Positions 54,881 to 63,043 of a DNA stretch of 64,000 nt are shown piece by piece (the first letter of the stretch is position 1; each line of letters begins with the position of its first letter). The DNA is taken from the NCBI RefSeq assembly GCF_017549005.1, contig NZ_JAFYYT010000003.1:124001-188000 (forward strand). Reading direction: 5' to 3'. The position numbers were made by a program, and so were the translations under genes. The notes below the pieces were generated by a model. The model was not told the DNA's origin and did no database searches. It saw only the letters and a program-made list of their open reading frames with translations. The DNA comes from Ruminococcus sp. Lineage in GTDB: Bacteria; Bacillota; Clostridia; Oscillospirales; Ruminococcaceae.

Positions 54881-56608
54881 ATGTACAAAACCATACTGTC
54901 ACACATCGGAAAGTATAAGAAAGAGGCGATACTTTCGCCTGTGACCATTATCGGAGAGGTCGCTATGGAAGTCCTCATACCTACCATAATGGCAATGATA
55001 ATCGATAACGGCGTCAAAAAGGGAGATGTCGGTTATATCGCAAAAATGGGCGGACTTATGGCGCTCATGTCCGTATTTTCCCTTTGCTTCGGAGCTCTTG
55101 CAGCCCGTTTCTGTGCAGTTGCGGCCATGGGATTTGCCAAGAACCTCAGGAGCGCACTGTTCAGGAAGGTGCAGAGCTTTTCGTTTGCTAACGTTGACAA
55201 GTTCTCCACAGCCTCGCTGACGACCCGACTGACCACGGACGTCACCAATGTGCAGAACGCCTTTATGATGTTCGTGCGAATGGCTTTTCGTTCGCCGATC
55301 ATGCTGGTCTGTGCCACGATAATGGCTGTCAGGGCCAATGCGAAGCTGTCGGTCGTGTTTATCTTTGCGATACCTCTGCTGGCGCTTGCAGTCATACTGA
55401 TAATCTCGAACGCTCACCCGAGATTTGAGAAAATGCTCAAAAAGTACGACGAAATGAACGCCAAGGTACAGGAAAACCTTGTGGGGATCAGAGTCGTAAA
55501 GGCTTTTGCCCGTGAAAACTATGAGACTGAGAAGTTCGAGGAAAACACGAAGAACGTCCGTCTTGCTCAGTTTGCGGCTGAAAAGCTGGTAATACTGGGA
55601 ACTCCCGCAATGCAGCTGGTAATGTACGCAAGTATAGCCACTATCCTCTATTTCGGCGGAAGAATGGCTGTAGACGGCGATATAGCAACAGGTACGCTTT
55701 CAAGCTTTATCACATATGTCGGACAGATACTTCTCTCGCTTATGATGATGTCCATACTGTTCATCACCTTTGTTATCTCGAGAGCCTCTATCCAGCGTAT
55801 CTACGAGGTGCTCAGCGAAGAGCCCGCAATAGAGGACACTGAGGGCTCGGAGGTATCGGCTGCTGACGGCTCCGTCAGCTTTGAGAATGTGAGCTTCAGC
55901 TACTATGACGATATGAGGAACCTTGCCCTTGAGCATATCAACCTGAAGATAAAGTCAGGCGAAACTATCGGAATCATAGGCGGTACCGGTTCGTCGAAGA
56001 CCTCCCTTGTACAGCTCATACCGAGGCTTTACGAAGCCACTGACGGAAGAGTAGTGGTAGGCGGTCACGATGTTAAGGAGTACTCGCTGAAAACTCTCCG
56101 CGACCAGGTGGCGATGGTATTGCAGAAAAACGTTCTCTTCTCGAGAACTATCAGGGACAATCTCCGCTGGGGCGACGCTGATGCCACTGACGAGGAGATA
56201 ATCGAAGCCTGCAAGGCTGCCTGCGCTCATGACTTTATCATGGGCTTCCCCGAGGGCTACGACACCGACCTGGGACAGGGCGGCGTAAATGTTTCGGGCG
56301 GTCAGAAGCAGAGGCTCTGTATCGCGAGAGCTCTTCTCAAAAAGCCCAAGATAATCATACTTGACGACTCCACAAGCGCAGTGGATACCGCTACAGACAG
56401 CAGTATCCGCAAGGCTTTCCGCGAAAAGCTGGCTGATACCACAACTATCATAATAGCTCAGCGCATAAGCTCCGTTATGGACGCCGACCGCATAATCGTC
56501 ATGGACGGCGGAAAGATAACCGATATCGGCACACATGACGAGCTCATGCAGAAGAGCGAGATATACCGTGAGGTATACGACTCGCAGCAGAAAGGAGCTG
56601 ATGAATAA
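54881..56608 (+). CDS. ABC exporter half-transporter A (degenerate nucleotide site)
   Basis: A 575-residue permease-ATPase fusion with six membrane segments (about 1-310) and a C-terminal ATPase. Key loops deviate: Walker A GGTGSSKTS where GSGKS is usual, Walker B IILDDSTSAVD with Asp instead of the catalytic Glu, and the switch loop IIIAQRIS with Gln instead of His. The signature VSGGQKQRLCIARAL is intact. Such pairing is typical of heterodimeric exporters like BmrCD or TM287/288, in which one composite site is inactive. It overlaps the next gene by one base (TAATG). Confidence 0.92.
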   Translation: MYKTILSHIGKYKKEAILSPVTIIGEVAMEVLIPTIMAMIIDNGVKKGDVGYIAKMGGLMALMSVFSLCFGALAARFCAVAAMGFAKNLRSALFRKVQSFSFANVDKFSTASLTTRLTTDVTNVQNAFMMFVRMAFRSPIMLVCATIMAVRANAKLSVVFIFAIPLLALAVILIISNAHPRFEKMLKKYDEMNAKVQENLVGIRVVKAFARENYETEKFEENTKNVRLAQFAAEKLVILGTPAMQLVMYASIATILYFGGRMAVDGDIATGTLSSFITYVGQILLSLMMMSILFITFVISRASIQRIYEVLSEEPAIEDTEGSEVSAADGSVSFENVSFSYYDDMRNLALEHINLKIKSGETIGIIGGTGSSKTSLVQLIPRLYEATDGRVVVGGHDVKEYSLKTLRDQVAMVLQKNVLFSRTIRDNLRWGDADATDEEIIEACKAACAHDFIMGFPEGYDTDLGQGGVNVSGGQKQRLCIARALLKKPKIIILDDSTSAVDTATDSSIRKAFREKLADTTTIIIAQRISSVMDADRIIVMDGGKITDIGTHDELMQKSEIYREVYDSQQKGADE

Positions 56609-58500
56609 TGCCGCCAAGAGGACCTCAGAGACCAATGGCAAAGCCGCAGAACACTATGGGCGCCCTGAAGCGCATATTCAGTTATATGCACGGGTTCAGG
56701 ATACAGTTCATATTCGTAGTTCTCGGTATATTTTTCAGCTCGGGCGCAGGAATAGCGGGAAATTACCTGCTGAAGCCCATAATCGACAACATTGAGGACG
56801 CCCTGAAGACGGGCAGCTGGAAATACGGCAGATTCATAGGACTTATCATCGTAATGGTGGTAATTTACGCTCTCGGAGCTTTTTCCACACTGTTCTATCA
56901 GAGAATGATGCTGAAAATATCCACAACGACGCTCATGCGTATCAGAAACGACCTTTTCAGCAAAATGGAAATGCTCCCCATACGCTACTTTGACAAGCAC
57001 ACCCACGGCGAACTCATGAGCCTTTACACCAATGATACCGACGCTATCCGCGAAATGCTCAGCAACAGTATCTCACAGTTCATAGGCTCTGCCATAACCA
57101 TCGTGGGAGTATTCTCGGCAATGCTCGTTTACAGCTGGAGACTTACCATACTTGTCGTGGCTATGCTCTTTATCATCTTCAAGGTCATCGGCTTTGTAGG
57201 CTCAAGGAGCGGCAAGGGCTTTGCAGCCCAGCAGAGAGCTCTCGGAAGAGTCAACGGCTATATTGAGGAAATGATAGACGGACAGAAGGTCGTAAAGGTT
57301 TTCTGCCACGAGGAAAAGGCTGACGAGGAGTTCGACAGGCTCAACGAGGAGCTCTGCAGTGCTTCCACACACGCTCATACCTTTGCGAACATACTCATGC
57401 CTATCATGAACAACCTCTCCTATATCCACTATGCGGCAACTGCCATAGCAGGCGGCATAATGGCAGTAAAGGGCATAGGCGGCATGACTGTGGGAACCGT
57501 AGTCTCGTATCTGCAGTTCACACGTTCCTTCTCAATGCCCATAACTCAGGTATCACAGCAGTTCAACTCAGTACTCACGGCGCTTGCAGGTGCGGAGCGT
57601 ATCTTCCGCGTTATCGACGAGGAGCCCGAGGCTGACGAGGGCTACGTTACACTTGTAAATGCAAATATCGCAAAGGACGGCACTATCACCGAAGCCGACC
57701 ACCGCACGGGCCGCTGGGCATGGAAACACCCCCACAAGTCCACGGGCACTACCACTTATACTGAGGTGCGCGGAAATGTGGAGTTCGACGACGTTGTATT
57801 CGGCTATGAGCCCAACAAGACCGTACTCAACGGCATATCCCTCGTTGCGGAGCCGGGACAGAAGATAGCCTTCGTAGGCTCGACAGGTGCGGGAAAAACC
57901 ACCATAATCAACCTTATAAACCGTTTTTACGATGTTCCCGAGGGAAAGATACGTTATGACGGCATAAACATCAACAAGATAAAGAAAGACGACCTGAGGC
58001 GCTCGCAGTCCATAGTATTGCAGGATACCCACCTATTTACGGGAACTGTCATGGAGAATATCCGCTACGGAAAGCTTGACGCCACAGATGAAGAGGTCTA
58101 TGCGGCTGCGAAGCTCGCAAACGCGGACAGCTTCATAAAGCATCTGGAAAACGGCTATGATACCATGCTCACCGCTGACGGAGCAAACCTTTCTCAGGGA
58201 CAGAGACAGCTCCTTGCGATTGCCCGTGCGGCAGTTGCGGACCCGCCTGTGCTCATTCTTGACGAAGCTACCAGCTCTATCGACACACGTACAGAGTCCC
58301 TTATCGAAAAGGGCATGGATTCGCTCATGGAGGGCAGAACGGTATTCGTTATCGCTCACAGACTGTCGACTGTACGCAATTCCCATGCTATCATGGTGCT
58401 TGAGCACGGCAGGATAATCGAAAGAGGAAACCACAAAGAGCTTATTGCTCAGCAGGGCAAGTACTATCAGCTGTACACGGGAATGTTCGAGCTCAGCTGA
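56608..58500 (+). CDS. ABC exporter half-transporter B
   Basis: A 630-residue partner with canonical ATPase motifs: Walker A GSTGAGKTT, signature LSQGQRQLLAIARA (Gln for the second Gly), Walker B VLILDEATSSID, and H-loop VIAHRLSTV. The membrane domain (about 30-350) is followed by a roughly 45-residue insert (about 350-390, with HRTGRWAWKHPHKSTG) before the ATPase. The A/B pair probably exports a hydrophobic compound or peptide; the substrate is not identifiable. Confidence 0.93.
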   Translation: MPPRGPQRPMAKPQNTMGALKRIFSYMHGFRIQFIFVVLGIFFSSGAGIAGNYLLKPIIDNIEDALKTGSWKYGRFIGLIIVMVVIYALGAFSTLFYQRMMLKISTTTLMRIRNDLFSKMEMLPIRYFDKHTHGELMSLYTNDTDAIREMLSNSISQFIGSAITIVGVFSAMLVYSWRLTILVVAMLFIIFKVIGFVGSRSGKGFAAQQRALGRVNGYIEEMIDGQKVVKVFCHEEKADEEFDRLNEELCSASTHAHTFANILMPIMNNLSYIHYAATAIAGGIMAVKGIGGMTVGTVVSYLQFTRSFSMPITQVSQQFNSVLTALAGAERIFRVIDEEPEADEGYVTLVNANIAKDGTITEADHRTGRWAWKHPHKSTGTTTYTEVRGNVEFDDVVFGYEPNKTVLNGISLVAEPGQKIAFVGSTGAGKTTIINLINRFYDVPEGKIRYDGININKIKKDDLRRSQSIVLQDTHLFTGTVMENIRYGKLDATDEEVYAAAKLANADSFIKHLENGYDTMLTADGANLSQGQRQLLAIARAAVADPPVLILDEATSSIDTRTESLIEKGMDSLMEGRTVFVIAHRLSTVRNSHAIMVLEHGRIIERGNHKELIAQQGKYYQLYTGMFELS

Positions 58501-58522
58501 TGATACCGGAAAGAGGAAAAGA

Positions 58523-59239
58523 ATGAAACTCAGAAGAAATGCAGCATTTGCCGCAGCGCTGGCGCTTCTTGTATGCTCCGCTTCATGCAGCAGGAGCAGC
58601 GGAAAGGTAGGCAGCGCTGAGCTCCCTACGGAGCTTGTAACAGTCGAGGGCGTTGACATAAACGACGCTGTTGAAGCAGCCGCAGGCGACGCTTACCTTG
58701 CCATAACCGACGAGGCATGGGAAGTCCAGTACCTCGGCAACAAGGACGTCAACGGCAGCGACCAGCTCTCATACGACGCAGGAGTTGCACACATAAATGG
58801 AAACGGCGAGTACACAGTAAGCGTTACCGCCGATACCAACGGCTTCAGATACGACGAAACAGGTGACATAAACGGCGAATATACCATAAAGGGCATAGGC
58901 TTTGCGGCAGTTATCATCGACAATGCCGAGGAAGTCCTGCCCAATGCGGTAATAACGATAAACAGCGTAAAAGTGGACGGAAAAGAGCTGGAGCTCAGAA
59001 AAAAGAGCTACACCAACACGGAAAGCGGCTCAATACGCGCCAATATCTTCAACGAGTGGGTATCGGACGACGCTCTCCCTGCCGACGCAAGGACCGCGGA
59101 GGGAGCTCTCTTCGAGAACGGCGATACCTCTAAGCCCACGGCTGTCAACGACGGCAGCTGTTCCGCACAGATAATAGACCGTTCCGAGTTTGCCGAGTGG
59201 AAAAACGTAGAGGTCGGATTTACCGTATCGGGGCTCTGA
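58523..59239 (+). CDS. Putative lipoprotein with beta-sandwich-like domain
   Basis: A 238-residue protein with signal peptide and a lipobox-like CSASC (Cys about 22), behind AAGAGGAAAA. It begins 22 bases after the exporter genes. The mature part is Asp/Asn- and beta-rich, with YLAITDEAWEVQYLG and NGNGEYTVSVTADTNGF, resembling binding modules found in secreted proteins of these bacteria; I cannot name a family. A frame-extended start at 58445 lies in the ABC gene and is rejected. Confidence 0.7.
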   Translation: MKLRRNAAFAAALALLVCSASCSRSSGKVGSAELPTELVTVEGVDINDAVEAAAGDAYLAITDEAWEVQYLGNKDVNGSDQLSYDAGVAHINGNGEYTVSVTADTNGFRYDETGDINGEYTIKGIGFAAVIIDNAEEVLPNAVITINSVKVDGKELELRKKSYTNTESGSIRANIFNEWVSDDALPADARTAEGALFENGDTSKPTAVNDGSCSAQIIDRSEFAEWKNVEVGFTVSGL

Positions 59240-59391
59240 TGTCACAGTTTACTCGTCAGGATTTTTCACTTAGTTCAGCTTTTTGTCACAGAATAATCAT
59301 ATGGGTGGGATATAATACCATCATGGAAGAGAAAAACTTCCGAACGGTAATGACAGCCACATTTTTTCATATAAACCACCCTAAAGGTCAA

Positions 59392-59417
59392 AGCGTCCAG
59401 AAATGGGCGCTTTTTCC
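59392..59417 (+). terminator. Terminator-like hairpin in the 59240-59513 gap
   Basis: AAAGCGTCC-AGAAAT-GGGCGCTTTTT. About 80 bases upstream a TATAAT (59311) stands with a TTGTCA too far away (22 bases) to be a good promoter. Otherwise the gap shows only the downstream promoter. Confidence 0.7.
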
Positions 59418-59436
59418 ATTGTTTCCCCTGCCGTGA

Positions 59437-59465
59437 TTGACAAAGCCCGGCTTGTATGTTATAAT
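59437..59465 (+). promoter_or_regulatory. Promoter of the YbjN-like gene
   Basis: TTGACA (59437-59442), 17 bases, TATAAT (59460-59465). Confidence 0.88.
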
Positions 59466-59513
59466 GTGGTATAGCATTTTTAACAAAAAATCAACCGTAA
59501 GGAGAAAATAACC

Positions 59514-59966
59514 ATGGACGAAAACAAAAATGAAATGAACCCTGTTGTTGCGGATTTCTGTACTCTTCTCGAGAGTCGCAACGTATCCTACGAGCGCAAC
59601 CAGCAGGACGTGAATATGATAAGATTCCGCACAAAGCTGCCAAATCACGACGCAGCTCCGTTCATACTTATTCACTTTAACCCTCAGAACAGTGCTCTCA
59701 GCCTTGCTCTCAGCAGACTTGCACTGTTTTCAAGCGTAAGCGAGGACCTCTACAAGCTTATGAACGAGTTCAATTCCGACCCTGCAAACTTTGCCTGCAA
59801 GATGTTCACAGACAAGGACGGCCAGATAATCGTGCTGACAAACGCTATACTCAAGGGCGAGAATACGAACGCTCAGATCGAGGAGTATATCAACATCAGC
59901 GTGCTCGCTGTTGACAAATATTTCGGAAAGATCTCCGAGCTTATTGACAGCAGCAACAATAATTAA
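59514..59966 (+). CDS. YbjN-like protein
   Basis: A 150-residue cytosolic protein with RBS AAGGAG. The pattern of a long hydrophobic helix pair with LYKLMNEFNSDPANFACKMF and a C-terminal helix resembles YbjN / type III secretion chaperone-like folds. Function in Gram-positives is unknown. It has its own strong promoter and is followed by 194 bases before the CAP-dockerin gene. Confidence 0.65.
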   Translation: MDENKNEMNPVVADFCTLLESRNVSYERNQQDVNMIRFRTKLPNHDAAPFILIHFNPQNSALSLALSRLALFSSVSEDLYKLMNEFNSDPANFACKMFTDKDGQIIVLTNAILKGENTNAQIEEYINISVLAVDKYFGKISELIDSSNNN

Positions 59967-60037
59967 CGAAAAACCGCTAAATATTGAATTATTTCCAGGA
60001 TAATCCGGAGCCGATAATACCATATGTAAAGAAAGCA

Positions 60038-60065
60038 TTGTACAAAACGTAGAATTTTATTGTAC
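60038..60065 (+). promoter_or_regulatory. Two TTGTAC motifs upstream of the CAP-dockerin gene
   Basis: TTGTACAA (60038-60045) and TTGTAC (60060-60065), 22 bases apart, or two helical turns. They match the words at the xylanase and alpha-xylosidase promoters. Confidence 0.5.
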
Positions 60066-60160
60066 GAACTGACAAATTATGCATTTTTCTCTTTTAATAT
60101 TTGGATATTTGTGCTAAACTATAATTACACAAGTATTTCATATGAGAGGGAGGTGTTTGC

Positions 60161-61000
60161 ATGAGTACAATGAAAAAACTTTCAGGCAGGATATCTGCTG
60201 CTGTGGTTGCATTTGCTATGATGTTCTGCGTACTTGCGAGCTTCCCGACCAAGGCTGTGGCGGAGGATAAACAGGACCTTTCCGCAAGGTGCGGCGAGGT
60301 AGTCGTTCTTATCAACGAAGCGAGAACTGATGCAGGTCTCGAGCCTTTGAAGATAGTTCCGTATCTCTGCGATATAGCGTATATCCGTGCTACCGAGTGT
60401 ACGAGAATGTTCAGCCATACCCGTCCCAGTGATATCATTGATTACAGGGAAGAAAAGAACGGCGAGAAGTATTTCGGCTTTGATACTGCCATAGACGTTT
60501 CGATAGTGCCTTTTTTGTGGGCAGGAGAGAACTTAGCGGCAGGAAATTCCTCGGCAGAAGCTACTTTCGAGCAGTGGAAGGCTTCCGAGGGACACTGGAA
60601 AAACATAATGAACCCGAATTACACCCATATCGGAATAGCCGCTGTGTATGCGGAGGAAGACCCCAATAATTTCCATTATTACTGGGAAACTCTGTTTATC
60701 GGCTGCGATATCGAACTGAAAAACCAGTATCTCCCCGAAACTGTCAGGGAAAGACCTGTGAGCTCGGGAGACATAAACGGTGACGGCGAGATAGATTCCT
60801 TTGATCTTATAACACTGAACAAGTTCCTTGCAGGCAAGAAGGAGCTCAATACTCTTCAGCTGGAAAGCGCGGATATGCTCGATGACGATGAGGTAAACGC
60901 CGACGACGCTGAGGTGCTTGCGATGTACTTGCTCGGCGAATGCGATACTCTGCCGGTAACGGCGGAAATGCTGTTGAAGATGCTTAAAGAATGGAAATAA
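60161..61000 (+). CDS. Secreted CAP-domain protein with dockerin
   Basis: A 279-residue exported protein. Signal peptide 1-35 (FPTKAVAE). CAP/SCP-PR1 domain of YkwD type about 42-190 with INEARTDAGLEPL, FSHTRPSD, AGENLAAGN and YTHIGIAAV, including the His and Glu that line the CAP cavity. A dockerin at about 204-262: DINGDGEIDSFD is a canonical calcium loop; the second, DMLDDDEVNADD, is less regular. GAGGGAGGTG precedes the ATG. A dockerin on a non-enzymatic CAP protein suggests it joins a cohesin-based surface complex. Confidence 0.88.
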   Translation: MSTMKKLSGRISAAVVAFAMMFCVLASFPTKAVAEDKQDLSARCGEVVVLINEARTDAGLEPLKIVPYLCDIAYIRATECTRMFSHTRPSDIIDYREEKNGEKYFGFDTAIDVSIVPFLWAGENLAAGNSSAEATFEQWKASEGHWKNIMNPNYTHIGIAAVYAEEDPNNFHYYWETLFIGCDIELKNQYLPETVRERPVSSGDINGDGEIDSFDLITLNKFLAGKKELNTLQLESADMLDDDEVNADDAEVLAMYLLGECDTLPVTAEMLLKMLKEWK

Positions 61001-61035
61001 ATGAATGAGAATAATATAGAAGGTGTGTTCATGAT

Positions 61036-61063
61036 AAAAACGGCTGAGAGATCAGCCGTTTTT
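61036..61063 (+). terminator. Terminator after the CAP-dockerin gene
   Basis: AAAAACGGCTGA-GAGA-TCAGCCGTTTTT, perfect stem with T-tract. Confidence 0.93.
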
Positions 61064-61301
61064 ATTTATGAACGGAAGTATAATTTTTAAAATAATGAGA
61101 TTTTTCAGAATGAACAAAAGGTATAATTTTTCACTGCCCGATATGCGTGAAAGCACGGTATATGGCTTAAAATACATAAAAATCACCGTGCCTCGAAATA
61201 ATACTGATAGTAATTTGTGAACAGAGTATTACAAGTTATATAAATTCGGGGTTGTATATAAGTTGTTATTAGGTACAGTCTCCAATCTTTATTGGGAAAT
61301 A

Positions 61302-61331
61302 TTGACAAAATGTATATCTGTATGCTATAAT
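61302..61331 (+). promoter_or_regulatory. Promoter of the second glycan operon
   Basis: TTGACA (61302-61307), 18 bases, TATAAT (61326-61331). It sits about 280 bases before the first gene. The stretch 61064-61301 upstream of it shows no gene. Confidence 0.85.
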
Positions 61332-61337
61332 ACATTA

Positions 61338-61476
61338 TGTTGAGGAGTAATACATTTTTGTATTTCTCCGACAGAGTCTTGCCGCGCGGGGCCGTACAGA
61401 AATATACGGCGGTTTTCCGCACAGATAAAAACAGGCGAGGCTGATGTTGATCGTTCGTGAAAAACTCTGTTTTTTT
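61338..61476 (+). ncRNA. Structured 5' leader with terminator-like end, possible attenuator
   Basis: A hairpin GGAG-AATACA/TGTATT-CTCC (61344-61369) and a second GCCGTA/TACGGC (61391-61410) precede AAAAACAG (61427-61434), which can pair with CTGTTTTT (61467-61474). The same ACTCTGT (61464-61470) can instead pair with ACAGAGT (61371-61377). A T7 run follows. Competing pairings before a long gap to the gene suggest regulated read-through. It matches no riboswitch class I know by eye. Confidence 0.5.
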
Positions 61477-61611
61477 ACACACTGAATCAATTTTATATCA
61501 ACTGCTGCAAAAAGACGGAGCAAGAGGCTCGTATTGCAAAGTACAGGTCTCAGTTGAAGAGGCATAGGGAAAAACAAAAATCATTTTTTTAATTTCATTG
61601 GGGTGACGATT

Positions 61612-62133
61612 ATGAATAATTTACTTATTATCGGCGCGGGTCAGTATGGCATGGTAGCGAAAGAGATCGCTGAGTCAACGGGCGAGTATGATAAGATCGC
61701 ATTCCTTGACGACAATAATCCTGCCGCGATCGGCAAAATAAGCGATTACGCAAACTTCCGCAGCGAGTACGACTATGCTGTCGTAGCTGTTGGAAATTCG
61801 GATTTCCGCCTCAGCTTTATCAATAAGCTGTTCAATGCGGGTTACAAGATACCTAAGCTCATTCATGCAAGAGCTTATGTTTCGCCCTCTGCGAAGATAG
61901 GCATGGGCTGCTTTGTTGAGCCTATGGCTGTTGTGCATACAGATGTTACTATTATGTCAGGCTGTATCATATCGGCGGGCGTAATAATAAATCATAACAG
62001 TGTTATCGAGGAAGGCTGCCACATAAACTGCGGCTCCATCGTAAAGTCGGGAGTACAGGTAGCAGCAGGTACACGAAGCGGATACGGTGATCTGTTCGAC
62101 AATGATTACCACCACGGCTCGTTAGCAGTGTGA
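61612..62133 (+). CDS. NeuD/PglD-like sugar acyltransferase
   Basis: A 173-residue protein with an N-terminal Rossmann-like sugar-binding half (LLIIGAGQYGMVAKEIAE) and a left-handed beta-helix of hexapeptide repeats (PSAKIGMGCFVEPMAVV through CIISAGVIINHNSVIEEG). The His in INHN is the expected catalytic base. Such enzymes acetylate amino-sugar nucleotides. The ATG at 61612 follows GGGGTG; a GTG at 61603 overlaps this RBS. It is shorter than the usual ~200 residues, losing part of the last coil. It begins the operon. Confidence 0.85.
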   Translation: MNNLLIIGAGQYGMVAKEIAESTGEYDKIAFLDDNNPAAIGKISDYANFRSEYDYAVVAVGNSDFRLSFINKLFNAGYKIPKLIHARAYVSPSAKIGMGCFVEPMAVVHTDVTIMSGCIISAGVIINHNSVIEEGCHINCGSIVKSGVQVAAGTRSGYGDLFDNDYHHGSLAV

Positions 62134-62155
62134 TAAATATCAAAGGGGAGACGGT

Positions 62156-63043
62156 ATGGGTATAAATTGGACTAAGACATTTGCAGTTGCAGGAGCCGCT
62201 CTTGGAACTGCATTTGTTGCTTTAAATGTTATTGCGAAAAATAAAAAGTCGGGCTCGGTCTACAGGAACGAGCCCGACCAGCAGAACAAAATGCAGGGCA
62301 AAAAGGTAGTTTTTGTCGAGGACGAGAACGACCCGATAAATGCCGACGGAAAATGCGGCCATCTTGAAGCTATCGGCGAAAGTGAGCATATTCCCACAGT
62401 ATACGAGAGATACATAAAACGTGCTTTTGACGTTTCGCTCTCGTTCTGTGGACTTGTTGCACTCTCGCCTGTTTTTGCTGCTACGGCTCTTGCCATAAAG
62501 CTTGACGACCCCGGTCCGGTACTCTTTACGCAGAAGCGCGTCGGACAGGATAAGCAGTACTTTATGCTCCACAAGTTCCGTTCCATGAAGATGTGTACGC
62601 CTCACGACGTTCCCACGCATATGCTGGACAATCCCGACCAGTACCTGCTGAAAGTCGGAAAGGTCATCAGAAAGCTCTCTATCGACGAGCTTCCGCAGAT
62701 ATGGGACATTTTTATCGGCAATATGAGCATAATCGGTCCGCGTCCGGCTCTCTGGAATCAGGATTACCTCACCTCGGAGCGCGACAGGTACGGCGCTAAC
62801 GATATCAAGCCCGGACTTACTGGACTTGCTCAGATAAAGGGCAGAGATGAGCTCGAGATCCCCGAAAAGGCAAGACTGGACGGCGTTTATACGGACGCTC
62901 TCAAGGGCAGCAGTGCAAACGGGCTCCTTATGGATATGAAGGTGTTTATGGGCTCTGTTTCTTCCGTTCTCAGAAGCGAGGGAATCGTAGAGGGCGGTAC
63001 AGGACAGATGGCAAAGGAATTTAAAAAGGCAGAAAAAAGATGA
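62156..63043 (+). CDS. Initiating sugar transferase (PglC/WcaJ family)
   Basis: A 295-residue phosphoglycosyl transferase that loads the first sugar phosphate onto undecaprenyl phosphate. An N-terminal hydrophobic segment (residues 6-24), a linker, then the family core: KRAFDVSLSFCGLVALSP (re-entrant membrane helix), KLDDPGPVLFTQKRVG with the catalytic Asp-Glu region, HKFRSMKM, LSIDELPQIWDIFIGNMSIIGPRPA, and KPGLTGLAQIKGRD. GGGGAGA before the ATG. The stop overlaps the epimerase start (ATGA). Together with the acetyltransferase it points to a modified amino-sugar at the reducing end. Confidence 0.93.
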   Translation: MGINWTKTFAVAGAALGTAFVALNVIAKNKKSGSVYRNEPDQQNKMQGKKVVFVEDENDPINADGKCGHLEAIGESEHIPTVYERYIKRAFDVSLSFCGLVALSPVFAATALAIKLDDPGPVLFTQKRVGQDKQYFMLHKFRSMKMCTPHDVPTHMLDNPDQYLLKVGKVIRKLSIDELPQIWDIFIGNMSIIGPRPALWNQDYLTSERDRYGANDIKPGLTGLAQIKGRDELEIPEKARLDGVYTDALKGSSANGLLMDMKVFMGSVSSVLRSEGIVEGGTGQMAKEFKKAEKR

